Shown here piece after piece: positions 27,576 through 36,704 of a stretch of DNA of 64,000 nucleotides; positions within the stretch are counted from its first letter, which is position 1; every line of letters begins with the position of its first letter. The translations under genes were made by a program, and so were the position numbers. The notes beneath the pieces are model-generated. The model was not told the origin of the DNA, made no database searches, and was given only the letters and a program-made list of their open reading frames with translations. This DNA is from Clostridiales bacterium (GTDB lineage Bacteria; Bacillota; Clostridia; Lachnospirales; Lachnospiraceae): NCBI GenBank assembly GCA_021204045.1, contig JAJQAA010000058.1, positions 1 through 64,000 on the forward strand. Reading direction: 5' to 3'.

Positions 27576-28900
27576 TCCTCCTTCCCGGAACGCTCCCGGA
27601 TCAGAAACCGCAGAGCCGTTCCCCGGAAACCAAAGGCTTCCCGAATTTTATTTTCCAGATAACGCTGATAGGAAAAATGCATCAGCGCCTTATCATTGAC
27701 AAAAATCACAAACGTCGGCGGCTTCACGGCTACCTGGGTCATATAAAAGAGCTTCAATCTCCTGCCCTTGTCGGAAGGCGGCTGCTGCAGAGCCACGGCC
27801 TCCGTCATAATCTCGTTGAGAACGCCGGTGGCGACGCGCAGGTTCTGATTCTCGCGCACCATGTCGATGAGCTCAAACAGGCGGCCCAGCCGCTGGCCGG
27901 TCACAGCCGAGAGGAATACCATCTCCGCGTAAGGCATGAAGGAAAGCGTGTCGCGGATCTTTTTCGTATACTCATAGATCGTCTTGTCGTTTTTCTCAAT
28001 CGCGTCCCACTTATTGACCGCCACAATGATCCCCTTGCCGCGGTCGTGGGCGATCCCGGCGATCTTGGCGTCCTGCTCGGTAACGCCCTCGACGGCGTCG
28101 ATCACCAGGACGGCGATATCGGCCCGCTCCACCGCGGAAACCGTGCGGATAATGCTGTAGCGCTCCAGATCCTCATGAACGCGGCTCTTGCGGCGCAGGC
28201 CGGCCGTATCGATCAGCACATAGTCCTCGCCGTTCCAGCGCACCTCGGTATCCACCGCGTCCCGCGTCGTACCGGCGATCTCGGAGACAATCACACGGTT
28301 TTCGCCGATCAGGCGGTTGATGATCGAGGATTTGCCCACGTTGGGCTTGCCGATAATCGCGATCCGTGGCCGCCCGTCCTCTTCCTCCGTCCCCGCGCCC
28401 TCGGGGAAATGCTTCACGACCTCATCGAGCAGATCGCCCAGCCCCAGGCGCGAAGCCGCGGAGACCGCGACCGGCTCGCCGATGCCGAGATTGTAAAACT
28501 CGTAAACGTCATTGCCGAATTTGGCGAAGCTGTCCACCTTATTGACCGCGAGGACAATCGGTTTTTTCGAGCGGCGCAGCATATCGGCGACCTTGGAATC
28601 AGCGTCCTGCAGACCCTGGCGCACATCCACGATAAAAATGATCACATCCGCGGTGTCGATGGCGATCTGCGCCTGCTCGCGCATCTGCGAGAGGATGATA
28701 TCCCGGCTGTCCGGCTCAATGCCACCGGTATCAACCAGCGTGAAATCCCGGTCCAGCCAGCTGCCGTCCGCGTAAATCCGGTCGCGCGTCACACCCGGCG
28801 TATCCTTGACGATCGAGATGGTCTCGCCCGCTATGGCATTGAACAGGGTGGATTTTCCTACATTTGGGCGACCTACGATCGCCACGATCGGTTTGCTCAT
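27572..28900 (-). CDS. der: Ribosome-associated GTPase Der (EngA)
   Basis: 442 residues. Two GTPase domains in tandem, each with its own P-loop (G-R-P-N-V-G-K-S-T near residue 8; G-K-P-N-V-G-K-S-S near 183) and N-K-x-D specificity motifs, followed by a KH-like C-terminal domain (~355-435) with the basic R-F-L-I-R-E-R end. It helps mature the 50S subunit. It is 4 bases after the DUF512 gene and overlaps plsY by 4 bases, so these genes form one operon. Confidence 0.95.
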   Translation of the reverse strand: MSKPIVAIVGRPNVGKSTLFNAIAGETISIVKDTPGVTRDRIYADGSWLDRDFTLVDTGGIEPDSRDIILSQMREQAQIAIDTADVIIFIVDVRQGLQDADSKVADMLRRSKKPIVLAVNKVDSFAKFGNDVYEFYNLGIGEPVAVSAASRLGLGDLLDEVVKHFPEGAGTEEEDGRPRIAIIGKPNVGKSSIINRLIGENRVIVSEIAGTTRDAVDTEVRWNGEDYVLIDTAGLRRKSRVHEDLERYSIIRTVSAVERADIAVLVIDAVEGVTEQDAKIAGIAHDRGKGIIVAVNKWDAIEKNDKTIYEYTKKIRDTLSFMPYAEMVFLSAVTGQRLGRLFELIDMVRENQNLRVATGVLNEIMTEAVALQQPPSDKGRRLKLFYMTQVAVKPPTFVIFVNDKALMHFSYQRYLENKIREAFGFRGTALRFLIRERSGKEE

Positions 28901-28903
28901 AAC

Positions 28904-30289
28904 TCAAATCTCCTTTAGCTCATATCCTTCGTATATGACTGGCCCGTCTTCTGCCGTCCCAAAAACCGCGTCGACCAGATCCCGGCCCCCGGATCCGACG
29001 ATGCCGACCGGCACGCTCAGCGCCTCCTCAACCTGCGCCCGCGTCACGTCGTCGAGGAAAACCTCCTCGCCGCTGCGAAACATCGCCGCGGGCAGCAGCA
29101 GACGGCTGCCCAGCTCGCACCCTTTCAGCTGCGCGATCAGGTCGCCGCCCGTGATCAGGCCGGAAACCGTGATCTGCTCGCCAAAGAAATCGTTGCGGAT
29201 CGCGTGCAGCAACACCCGCTTCTGTGGGAAACGGCGGGCAATCTTGTCCAGCTGCTCCTGAATATAGGGGCGCGCCAGAAAACCCGTCGCGATCGAAAGG
29301 GTCTCCGCGGGGACTTCGTCCGCACATCCGGTCTTAACCGCGGCGTCCCCGTACTCCATCAGAGCCTCCGTAACCTCAGTATCGAGCAGGCGCAGCATGC
29401 CGACGCCATTTTCCAGCTGCGGATAACCGTCATAGCGATCTTCCGGCGGCAGCGCGCGCTCCGCGAGGATGTAAAGCTCGTCGCTGGCATGAATGAAGTG
29501 CGTGTGATGCTCCGCCCACAAGCGCCGCTGCCAGTCCTCGATCGTATCGATGGCCGCACCCGCCGATGCGCGGTCAAACGGCTGCAGCGGGTACAGCCCG
29601 TCCCGGTATTTTGTCAGGCCCACCGGCACCACCGATACGCTCTCCATATAAGGAAGATAGCGCGCCAGATCGCCGATCGTGCGGTCAAGCTCCGCACCGT
29701 CGTTGATGCCGGGGCAGAGCACAATCTGTCCGTTCATCGGAATCCCGGCCGCAAACAGCGTGTCGATCTTCTTTAACGCTTCACCCGCGAAGCGATTGTG
29801 CAGCATCTGGCAACGCAGCGCGGGGTTTGTCGTATGTACCGAAATATTGATCGGCGCCATCTTGAAATCAATGATGCGCTGAATGTCATGGTCTTTCATA
29901 TTGGTCAGCGTGACATAATTTCCCTGCAGGAACGATAACCGAGAATCATCGTCCTTAAAATACAGAGTATCGCGCATCCCCGGCGGCATCTGGTCGATAA
30001 AGCAGAAAATACATTTGTTGCTGCAGGAACGATAATCGCTCATCAGACCGTTTTCAAAGGTAATACCGGGATCCTCGTAGTCATTTTCGATCTCCAGCTC
30101 CCACAGCTCACCGTCCGCCTTCTCGACTAACATCAGCATGCGCTCACTGTCCACGTAATATTCGTAATCAAAAATATCCTCGATCTCATTGCCGTTGATC
30201 GAGATCAGACGATCCCCCGGCTCCAGCTCCAGTTCCTCCGCGATCGAACCGGGATCGATGGATTTGATGATGTGTCCCTTTTTTTTCAT
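28904..30289 (-). CDS. DUF512 PDZ/radical-SAM-like iron-sulfur protein
   Basis: 461 residues from the ATG at 30289 (AGGAG 8 bases upstream). A PDZ-like start (~5-70: D-P-G-S-I-A-E-E-L-x-L-E-P-G-D-R-L) is followed by C-S-N-K-C-I-F-C near 97, a C-x3-C-x2-C cluster motif of radical SAM enzymes, and a C-terminal DUF512 domain with G-S-G-G-R-D near 443. The family is widespread in Clostridia next to der, and its reaction is not established. It is upstream of der with 3 bases between. Confidence 0.9.
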   Translation of the reverse strand: MKKKGHIIKSIDPGSIAEELELEPGDRLISINGNEIEDIFDYEYYVDSERMLMLVEKADGELWELEIENDYEDPGITFENGLMSDYRSCSNKCIFCFIDQMPPGMRDTLYFKDDDSRLSFLQGNYVTLTNMKDHDIQRIIDFKMAPINISVHTTNPALRCQMLHNRFAGEALKKIDTLFAAGIPMNGQIVLCPGINDGAELDRTIGDLARYLPYMESVSVVPVGLTKYRDGLYPLQPFDRASAGAAIDTIEDWQRRLWAEHHTHFIHASDELYILAERALPPEDRYDGYPQLENGVGMLRLLDTEVTEALMEYGDAAVKTGCADEVPAETLSIATGFLARPYIQEQLDKIARRFPQKRVLLHAIRNDFFGEQITVSGLITGGDLIAQLKGCELGSRLLLPAAMFRSGEEVFLDDVTRAQVEEALSVPVGIVGSGGRDLVDAVFGTAEDGPVIYEGYELKEI

Positions 30290-30391
30290 TCGACGTTCTC
30301 CTGTCGCTACCATCATACCAACATTCTCCTGCTTTGTAAAGAAAGTGGTTTTTTCGTTTTTGTTTTTTTTCCGAAAATAATATGCTGGCTA

Positions 30392-30421
30392 TTGACGTCT
30401 TTTCACATCCGATGGTATAAC
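30392..30421 (+). promoter_or_regulatory. Sigma-A-like promoter of prs
   Basis: TTGACG at 30392-30397, 18-base spacer, TATAAC at 30416-30421, with the start codon 63 bases downstream. The divergent DUF512 gene begins about 100 bases away on the other strand. Confidence 0.6.
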
Positions 30422-30483
30422 AGAGATGGATTTTTCTTCGCTTTACTTACATTTTATATCCGTTTCAAATACAGGGGGGAGTT

Positions 30484-31692
30484 ATGGCCAACAACTATGT
30501 GTTTAACGATGTATTACCCGTCGCCCCGTTAAAGATCGCCGCGCTTGAAAGCTGCCGCGATCTGGCGGAAAAGGTTAACAACCATATTGTGGAGTTCCGC
30601 CGCCACGACGCTGAGGAACTGCGCCGCCGTCAGATGGATCTCAATTACCGCGGCTACAACGTCGATTCCTATCTTCTGCCGTGCGGCTGCCCGCGGTTTG
30701 GCACCGGCGAGGCCAAGGGCGTCATTCAGGAATCAATCCGCGGAGCCGACCTCTACGCGATGGTCGACGTCACCAACTACAGCATTCCCTACACGGTCTG
30801 CGGTTATACCAACCACATGTCCCCCGACGACCATTATCAGGATCTGAAACGAATCATCGGCGCCAGCGTCGCCACCGCGCACCGGGTCAACGTCATCATG
30901 CCTTTCCTGTACGAAGGGCGGCAGCACAAGCGCTCCAAGCGCGAGTCGCTTGACTGCGCGGTAGCCCTGCAGGAGCTGGTCGAGATGGGCATCGCCAATT
31001 TCATTACCTTCGATGCCCACGACCCGCGGGTTCAGAACGCAATCCCGCTCCACGGCTTCGACAACTTTATGCCGACCTATCAGTTTGTCAAGACGCTCTT
31101 CACCCACGACAAATCATTGAGGATCGACAAGGACCACCTGATGGTCATCAGCCCCGACGAGGGCGCGATGCACCGCGCCGTCTACCTGGCCAACAACCTC
31201 GGCGTCGATATGGGTATGTTCTATAAGCGCCGCGACTATTCCCGCGTCATCGACGGCCGCAACCCGATTGTCGCCCACGAATTCCTGGGAGCTTCCGTCG
31301 AGGGCAAGACCGTGCTGATCATCGACGACATGATTTCCTCCGGAGAAAGTATGCTGGATACCGCACGGGAGCTCAAGGACCGCAAAGCCGCCAAGGTCGT
31401 CATCTGCTGCACCTTCGGCCTGTTCACGTCCGGCCTTGGCAAGTTTGACGAATTCTACCATAAGGGCTATATCGATTATGTCGTCACGACCAATTTAAAC
31501 TACCGCCCACAGGCTCTGCTTGACCGGGAGTGGTACCTGGAAGCCGACATGAGCAAATACATCGCCGCAATTGTCAACTCGCTCAACCACGACGTCCCCA
31601 TCGGCGCTACCCTGGTACCGACCGAGAAGATCCAGAAGCTCGTGCGGCGCTACCAGGCCGACGGCTACGAATATTTTCAGACGATTGTCTGA
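30484..31692 (+). CDS. prs: Ribose-phosphate pyrophosphokinase (PRPP synthetase)
   Basis: 402 residues, of the long clostridial kind (typical bacterial members are ~315). N-terminal region with an insertion, then an R-Q-H-K-R segment that resembles the ATP-binding loop of the family, T-F-D-A-H-D, and the PRPP-binding motif V-L-I-I-D-D-M-I-S-S-G-E-S near 280. It makes PRPP from ribose-5-phosphate and ATP for nucleotide, His and Trp synthesis. The site is GGGGGAGTT. It is a single gene with its own promoter. The intergenic stretch after it shows no convincing terminator. Confidence 0.92.
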   Translation: MANNYVFNDVLPVAPLKIAALESCRDLAEKVNNHIVEFRRHDAEELRRRQMDLNYRGYNVDSYLLPCGCPRFGTGEAKGVIQESIRGADLYAMVDVTNYSIPYTVCGYTNHMSPDDHYQDLKRIIGASVATAHRVNVIMPFLYEGRQHKRSKRESLDCAVALQELVEMGIANFITFDAHDPRVQNAIPLHGFDNFMPTYQFVKTLFTHDKSLRIDKDHLMVISPDEGAMHRAVYLANNLGVDMGMFYKRRDYSRVIDGRNPIVAHEFLGASVEGKTVLIIDDMISSGESMLDTARELKDRKAAKVVICCTFGLFTSGLGKFDEFYHKGYIDYVVTTNLNYRPQALLDREWYLEADMSKYIAAIVNSLNHDVPIGATLVPTEKIQKLVRRYQADGYEYFQTIV

Positions 31693-31763
31693 CAGAGGTG
31701 TCCTGGTTGCTTTTCCGGTGCCGGATCTTCTCTGATTCACGCCCCAATGTTAGCGTCTGCCGC

Positions 31764-32630
31764 TTATCCCTGCTTTAAACAGAGAAACGCGGCAAGATTC
31801 CCTCTCGCCTCGCCGTGGAAACGGTGCGAAAACAACAGCTGCGGATTGCAGCGCGTACAGATATCGGTGGTACTGATCCGGCCGGCGGAAACGCCGGCCT
31901 CTTTTAATACAATCTGGTTTGCCAGCCACAGATCAAGCTGATATCTGCCGTTTTCCTTCCGGTAAAACAGCTTCCTGTGATACTGCGCGGCAAACTCCGC
32001 CGCAAACATGTCGATCACTTCTTCCCCCACCTCAAAACAGTCCCGGCAGATACTCGGGCCGATGGCCGCGATCACGTCCTGCGGCCGCGTCCCGTAGACG
32101 CGGTTCATCGTCTCCAGCGTTACTCTCCCCATGCGCGCCACCGTGCCGCGCCACCCCGAATGGGCCAGCCCGATCGCCCGGTGCACCGGATCGACAAAAT
32201 AAAGCGGCACGCAATCCGCGGAAAACGTCACGAGCGTCACCCCCGGCACATCCGTCACCAACCCGTCCACGTCGCGGTAATCACGCTCGCGCACAACGCC
32301 CTTGCCCGCGTCCGCCTCTGTGACCACACGCACGTTGGTCGTGTGTGTCTGCCAGGAGAGCGTCATCCGCTCCACGGAAACGCCAAGCACAGCGGCCATG
32401 CGCCGATAGTTTTCCCGCACATGCTCCGGATCATCGCCGCGCGTGAAGCTGAAATTCATCGTCGAAAACCGTCCCTCACTCGCGCCGCCCAGGCGCGTCG
32501 AGAACGCGTGGCTCACCAGCCCGCACTCTTCGAGCGCCGGGAAGGTCAGGTAAGCTACGCCGTCTTTCTCCCGCAGCCGCAGCGGCGCGGACGAAGGCCT
32601 GCGGCGGAATGAAATGGAGTTGATGTCCAT
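31764..32630 (-). CDS. pgeF: Peptidoglycan editing factor PgeF (laccase/YfiH family)
   Basis: 288 residues from the ATG at 32630 (AAAGGAGAAGGA upstream). An in-frame extension from 32771 would read through the tandem-repeat spacer and is rejected. Carries the family metal/active-site pattern: W-Q-T-H (~90-93), T-F-S-A-D-C-V-P (~135), H-S-G-W-R-G-T (~155) and G-P-S-I-C (~185). Related enzymes are cytosolic and hydrolyse or oxidise N-acetylmuramate-derived or purine-nucleoside substrates. Convergent with prs. Confidence 0.88.
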   Translation of the reverse strand: MDINSISFRRRPSSAPLRLREKDGVAYLTFPALEECGLVSHAFSTRLGGASEGRFSTMNFSFTRGDDPEHVRENYRRMAAVLGVSVERMTLSWQTHTTNVRVVTEADAGKGVVRERDYRDVDGLVTDVPGVTLVTFSADCVPLYFVDPVHRAIGLAHSGWRGTVARMGRVTLETMNRVYGTRPQDVIAAIGPSICRDCFEVGEEVIDMFAAEFAAQYHRKLFYRKENGRYQLDLWLANQIVLKEAGVSAGRISTTDICTRCNPQLLFSHRFHGEARGNLAAFLCLKQG

Positions 32631-32661
32631 ACTGCGATCCTTCTCCTTTCCCCTGATGATA

Positions 32662-32753
32662 ATGATACTTCTCTGTGACAATACTTCTCTGTGGCAATGA
32701 TAACTCTTTGTGATAATAATAGTTCTCTGTGACAATGACAGTTCTTTGACCTT
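32662..32753. repeat. Five imperfect 19-base tandem repeats between pgeF and yraN
   Basis: Units ATGATACTTCTCTGTGACA (32662-32680), a 16-base copy (32681-32696), and three further 19-base copies (32697-32715, 32716-32734, 32735-32753) share the pattern ATRAYA-TTCTNTGTGAYA. They fill almost the entire spacer between yraN (stop at 32761) and pgeF. Unlike CRISPR there are no spacers. They may be a slippage product or an array of protein-binding sites. Confidence 0.65.
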
Positions 32754-32760
32754 CGTGGCA

Positions 32761-33102
32761 TCAAAACGCATCCCGGATCCAGGTCAGCTGCCCGCCGAGA
32801 ATCCCGACCACATCAAAGCGGCAGGGTTCTTCCCCGCCAAAACCATTACCATACAGATAATGATAAGCCGCGCGACGGATCCTCTGCTGTTTGGCGGGTC
32901 CGACCGCCTCCAGCGGACTTCCCTGTCTTGCGTCCGCGCGATATTTGACTTCCACAAATACAAGACAGCGCCCGTCCCGGGCAATGAGATCGATCTCGCC
33001 GACCAGGCAGCGCCAGTTTTTCTCCAGAATCTCCAGACCGTGCTCCGCAAGGAATTCCGCGGCCTTCTGCTCATAATCGCCGCCGACCTTCCGCTTATTC
33101 AT
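32761..33102 (-). CDS. yraN: YraN family endonuclease-like protein (UPF0102)
   Basis: 113 residues from the ATG at 33102, which overlaps the rnhB stop by 8 bases. Core: G-E-I-D-L-I-A-R-D-G-R-C-L-V-F-V-E-V-K-Y-R, the PD-(D/E)XK-like signature of UPF0102. The family looks like Holliday-junction-resolvase-related nucleases, with no proven role. End of the ribosomal operon. Confidence 0.87.
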   Translation of the reverse strand: MNKRKVGGDYEQKAAEFLAEHGLEILEKNWRCLVGEIDLIARDGRCLVFVEVKYRADARQGSPLEAVGPAKQQRIRRAAYHYLYGNGFGGEEPCRFDVVGILGGQLTWIRDAF

Positions 33103-33787
33103 GGAATTCCTGCTTTTCTGATTCCTGCTTTTCCAATTCCTTCTCTTCCGTCCAGAAATGGGTAATAAAACTGCGGCGGTGGATCGGGCAGGGGCCATAT
33201 GAGCGGATCGCCGCGATGTGAGCCGCGGTCCCATAACCCTTATGCTTCGCGAAGCCATACTCCGGATAAAGGCGGTCGTACTCCAGCATGAGATGATCCC
33301 TGGTCACCTTAGCCATAATGCTGGCGGCCGCGATCGACACGCTTTTGGCGTCGCCCTTCACGATCGGCACCTGCGGCTGCGCAAGGCCCGGTATCGTCAC
33401 CGCGTCGCACAAAAGCAGATCCGGCGTCAGGCGCAGGCCGCGCACAGCCTGGCGCATGGCCTCGTAGGTCGCCTGCAGGATATTGACGCGGTCGATTTCA
33501 TCCGGCCCGACAAGCGCTACATTCCAGGCCAGCGCTTTCTCCTGAATCTCCGCGTACAGCGCCTCACGGCGTTTTTCGGAAAGCTTCTTGGAATCATTCA
33601 GATACAGGATCTCACAGTCCGCGGGCAGAATCACCGCCCCGGCAGCCACCGGCCCCGCCAGCGGCCCGCGGCCCGCCTCATCCACGCCGCAGATCGCCGT
33701 GTAAGCGCTGTTCGCGTGCTCGTAGGCGCGCATCTCCTCCAGACGGCGGCGTTCCGCTTCCAGCTTTTCTCCGCTCAATGTTCGCAT
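33095..33787 (-). CDS. rnhB: Ribonuclease HII
   Basis: 230 residues from the ATG at 33787 (GGAGGTCTCCC upstream). Conserved D-E-A-G-R-G-P-L-A-G-P-V near 35, N-D-S-K-K-L near 65, and a later Asp completing the catalytic set. It removes RNA from RNA:DNA hybrids and ribonucleotides from DNA. Gap to rbgA 34 bases; overlaps yraN by 8 bases. Confidence 0.95.
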   Translation of the reverse strand: MRTLSGEKLEAERRRLEEMRAYEHANSAYTAICGVDEAGRGPLAGPVAAGAVILPADCEILYLNDSKKLSEKRREALYAEIQEKALAWNVALVGPDEIDRVNILQATYEAMRQAVRGLRLTPDLLLCDAVTIPGLAQPQVPIVKGDAKSVSIAAASIMAKVTRDHLMLEYDRLYPEYGFAKHKGYGTAAHIAAIRSYGPCPIHRRSFITHFWTEEKELEKQESEKQEFHE

Positions 33788-33821
33788 GGGAGACCTCCCT
33801 CCGTGCAAATGCTTCCTTATG

Positions 33822-34727
33822 TCACCGGTCATTTTTTCGCCACAGCTGGTCCTCTGCTGTCGAAGGTTCCGCTTTCACCGGCGGCTCCTCCAGCGTGATC
33901 TGCCCCAGACGGCCCGCGCGAAAATCATCCAGCAGAATCCCGGCGGCCTTGTCACTGTCCACGCCGCCGCCCCGCGCTAGGCAGCCGCGCGCGCGCGCGA
34001 TGCACTCCAGAATCTCTGCCTCCGACCCGCTCATATCCTCATCCGCCAATCCATATCGTTCTGTCATAGCCCCGGGATAATGTACGCGCAAAAACGCCAG
34101 CAGTTCCACGGCCAGCTCGCTCCGCTCCAGAATATCGTCGTTGATCGAGCCGATGAACGCCAGCCGCAGGCCGACCTGGCTGTCCTCAAACTTCGGCCAC
34201 AAAATCCCAGGCGTGTCCAGAAGCTCCAGCGTTTTGCTCAGACGGATCCACTGATTTCCTTTGGTCACGCCCGGCTTGTTGCCGGTTTTGGCACAGGCCT
34301 TCCCTGCGAACGAATTAATAAAAGTGGACTTTCCTACATTGGGAATGCCCACCACCATCGCCCGTACCGGACGGTTTAAAATCCCGCGCCGCCGGTCGCG
34401 CTCAATTTTCTCGCGGCACGCCTCCTGCACGACGCCGTTTACCTGGCGCAATCCCGCACCGCTGCGCGAATTGGCCGACACGACATGACAGCCGAGACCG
34501 CGAAAATACTCCGCCCAGCGCTCATTGCAATCCGGATCCGCCAGATCGGTCTTGTTTAATATAATCAGGCGCGCCTTGCCCTTCCCCAGCGCGTCGATAT
34601 CCGGGTTGCGGCTTGCGAGCGGCACGCGCGCGTCCACCAGCTCAATGATCAGGTCAACCAGCCGGATGTCCTCCTGCATGGCCCGCTTCGCTTTCGTCAT
34701 ATGGCCGGGATACCACTGTATATTCAA
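33822..34727 (-). CDS. rbgA: Ribosome biogenesis GTPase RbgA (YlqF), TTG start
   Basis: 301 residues. Circularly permuted GTPase with N-K-x-D near 60 before the P-loop G-I-P-N-V-G-K-S-T-F near 128, and a C-terminal RNA-binding helical domain. It acts late in 50S assembly. The start is TTG at 34727 because AGGAGG lies 5 bases upstream and the protein then starts M-N-I-Q-W-Y-P-G-H-M, as in its family. No ATG fits. Confidence 0.93.
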   Translation of the reverse strand: MNIQWYPGHMTKAKRAMQEDIRLVDLIIELVDARVPLASRNPDIDALGKGKARLIILNKTDLADPDCNERWAEYFRGLGCHVVSANSRSGAGLRQVNGVVQEACREKIERDRRRGILNRPVRAMVVGIPNVGKSTFINSFAGKACAKTGNKPGVTKGNQWIRLSKTLELLDTPGILWPKFEDSQVGLRLAFIGSINDDILERSELAVELLAFLRVHYPGAMTERYGLADEDMSGSEAEILECIARARGCLARGGGVDSDKAAGILLDDFRAGRLGQITLEEPPVKAEPSTAEDQLWRKNDR

Positions 34728-34758
34728 AATTTCCTCCTATCATAATGCCAGCCCGCCT

Positions 34759-35313
34759 TTAACCGGCGGAACGTATCAGCCCGATATCCAGCAGAGGCAG
34801 GATCCGCATCCATACCTTGCCAAGGATCTGCTCCCGTTTCACATTGCCGATATTGGCAAATCGGCTGTCCTCGCTGCTGTCCCGGTTGTCCCCGAGCAGA
34901 AAATATTCGTCCTCGAGCAGCTCAACCGGATGTTCCGCAAGACCGGCCAGCGCCACCTCGCCGAGACCATTTTCATCATCAAACGGCTCGCCGTTGATAT
35001 AAAGCTGCCCGCCGCTGATCTGCACCACATCGCCGGGCAGGCCGATCACGCGCTTTACATTTTCTTTTCCATCCTCGCGCTCAAACACCACCACGTCCAG
35101 CCGTTTCGGCGCGCCAAAATCATAAATCAAACGGTTCACCAAAACGACGTCGCCGGACTCCAGCAGCGGCGTCATCGACTGACCGCTGATCGACACCTGC
35201 CCGCCAAACGCGTACATACACAGCCAGGCAAAAGACAGTGCGACCGTAATATCCACAATCCAGCTTACCGCACGGCGGACCAGCGACGGTTCATCGTTCT
35301 GATAAAAATCCAC
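34759..35313 (-). CDS. lepB: Signal peptidase I (LepB)
   Basis: 184 residues from GTG at 35313 (GGAGGGCGAAGC). One N-terminal membrane span (~15-38), the catalytic Ser in S-G-Q-S-M-T-P, the catalytic Lys in V-K-R-V-I-G-L-P-G-D, and G-D-N-R-D-S-S-E-D-S-R with F. With a lysine general base this is the ordinary prokaryotic type, not the SipW (Ser-His) type needed for the three TasA-like proteins. Between rplS and rbgA. Confidence 0.92.
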   Translation of the reverse strand: MDFYQNDEPSLVRRAVSWIVDITVALSFAWLCMYAFGGQVSISGQSMTPLLESGDVVLVNRLIYDFGAPKRLDVVVFEREDGKENVKRVIGLPGDVVQISGGQLYINGEPFDDENGLGEVALAGLAEHPVELLEDEYFLLGDNRDSSEDSRFANIGNVKREQILGKVWMRILPLLDIGLIRSAG

Positions 35314-35339
35314 GCTTCGCCCTCCCTGCCGAATGAACA

Positions 35340-35367
35340 ACGAGGGGCAATTTACATCGCCCCTCGT
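35340..35367 (-). terminator. GC-rich hairpin between rplS and lepB
   Basis: ACGAGGGGC and GCCCCTCGT (9 paired bases) around a 10-base loop, followed on the minus strand by a weak GTTGTTC tail. Likely a partial terminator or processing site within the operon. Confidence 0.55.
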
Positions 35368-35389
35368 CATAAGTCCCGTTAACGCCTGA

Positions 35390-35737
35390 TTATTTGACCA
35401 GCTCTTTTACCTTGGCCGCTTTACCAACGCGATCTCTCAGGTAGAACAGCTTCGCACGTCTTACCTTACCTCTGCGGACAACCTCGATGTTGTCTACAGA
35501 CGGGGAATGCAGCGGCCATGTCTTCTCTACGCCGATGCCGTTGGAAGTCTTGCGGACGGTGAAGGTCTCGCGGGCGCCGCCGTTCTGTCTCTTGATCACG
35601 GTGCCTTCGAATACCTGGATTCTCTCGCGGTTTCCTTCTTTGATCTTGTTGTATACCTTCACGGTATCGCCAACATGGAACTCCGGAACGGTCTCTTTCA
35701 TCTGAGCCGCTTCGATTGTCTTGATAATGTCGTTCAT
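35390..35737 (-). CDS. rplS: Ribosomal protein L19
   Basis: 115 residues from the ATG at 35737 (AGGAGGCACACAG). Full L19: V-G-D-T-V-K-V near 24, [18 protein letters not shown] and the basic [10 protein letters not shown]. At the 30S-50S interface in the ribosome. Preceded by a leader hairpin. Confidence 0.97.
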   Translation of the reverse strand: MNDIIKTIEAAQMKETVPEFHVGDTVKVYNKIKEGNRERIQVFEGTVIKRQNGGARETFTVRKTSNGIGVEKTWPLHSPSVDNIEVVRRGKVRRAKLFYLRDRVGKAAKVKELVK

Positions 35738-35760
35738 CTGTGTGCCTCCTTCTGTTATTT

Positions 35761-35801
35761 GATGTTCTGTAATGCAGAAAATGGCGCACCAGAGGAACAT
35801 C
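35761..35801 (-). promoter_or_regulatory. Candidate L19 leader hairpin
   Basis: On the minus strand GATGTTC (35795-35801) and GAACATC (35761-35767) form a 7-base stem enclosing about 27 bases, 24-40 bases before the rplS start. Position and shape match the known L19 ribosomal leader of Firmicutes that allows autogenous control. The match is by eye only. Confidence 0.45.
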
Positions 35802-35862
35802 TCTTTCAGTCACAACACGTCAATGATAACATAAGATTTCCGGAAACGCAAGCACTATTTTT

Positions 35863-36624
35863 TTATTCGCCGTTCTCGCCGTTCTCTTCCCCGCACTCCC
35901 TCATAATGCTCTCCAGATACTCCTGCTCTTTCTTCGTCAGCTGCGCCCTTTCCAGAAGATCCGGGCGGCGCTCCAGCGTGCGCCGGATCGATTGTCGACG
36001 GCGCCAGAGTTCGATGTTGGCATGGTGGCCGGAAAGCAGCACCTCCGGCACACGCATGCCCTCGTAGACCTCCGGTCTCGTGTACTGCGGGTATTCGAGC
36101 AGATTGTCGTGAAACGACTCGATCTCGGCGGAAGTATCGCTGCCGAGCACGCCGGGAATCAGGCGGGAAATGCAGTCGATCATCACCATCGCGGGCAGCT
36201 CCCCGCCGGTCAGCACATAGTCGCCGATCGAGAGATTATCCGTGACGATGCGCTCCAGCGCGCGCTCATCAATACCCTCATAGTGGCCGCAGAGGAAAAC
36301 CAGATCCTCCTCCGCGGACAGTTCCGCGGCGATCTGCTGATTGAACACACGCCCCTGCGGCGTCATGTACAGAACGCGCGGCCGCCTGCCCAGCCGGGCG
36401 CACAGCGCCTCGTAAGCGTCGCAGACCGGCGCTGCCTGCATCACCATCCCAGCGCCGCCGCCATAGGGCGTGTCGTCGACATGGCCGTGTTTTTCCTTTG
36501 TATAATCGCGGATATTGATCGCTTCCACCGACAAAAGTCCCTTCTCCTGCGCCCGGCCGATGATGCTCGTACTCAGGCCACCCAGGACCATCTCCGGGAA
36601 CAGCGTCAAGATATGATAATTCAT
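35863..36624 (-). CDS. trmD: tRNA (guanosine(37)-N1)-methyltransferase
   Basis: 253 residues from the ATG at 36624. Starts M-N-Y-H-I-L-T-L-F-P-E, then D-D-T-P-Y-G-G-G-A-G-M near 50, G-H-Y-E-G-I-D-E-R near 117 and the trefoil-knot S-I-G-D-Y-V-L-T-G-G-E. Methylates G37 of tRNA to keep frame. Operon partner of rimM and rplS. Confidence 0.96.
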   Translation of the reverse strand: MNYHILTLFPEMVLGGLSTSIIGRAQEKGLLSVEAINIRDYTKEKHGHVDDTPYGGGAGMVMQAAPVCDAYEALCARLGRRPRVLYMTPQGRVFNQQIAAELSAEEDLVFLCGHYEGIDERALERIVTDNLSIGDYVLTGGELPAMVMIDCISRLIPGVLGSDTSAEIESFHDNLLEYPQYTRPEVYEGMRVPEVLLSGHHANIELWRRRQSIRRTLERRPDLLERAQLTKKEQEYLESIMRECGEENGENGE

Positions 36625-36704
36625 CCCAGTCTCCCACGTCTCCCACAAAACACGCTTTCAGCGGTAATTTCAAGTGTCATGACTTTCTGTCACTCTTCCA
36701 GATA

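Noticed and set aside
26712-28918. Long open frames on the plus strand opposite gpsA, plsY and der
   Set aside because: They mirror conserved genes; high-GC codon use leaves the opposite frame open. No ribosome sites or family motifs.
31693-31763. Terminator between convergent prs and pgeF
   Set aside because: Only a short CCGG-type hairpin without a T run.
32662-32753. CRISPR array
   Set aside because: The repeats are directly abutting and degenerate, with no spacers and no cas genes.
32631-32771. Longer start for pgeF
   Set aside because: The extension is encoded by the tandem-repeat spacer, and the ATG at 32630 has the ribosome site and family start.
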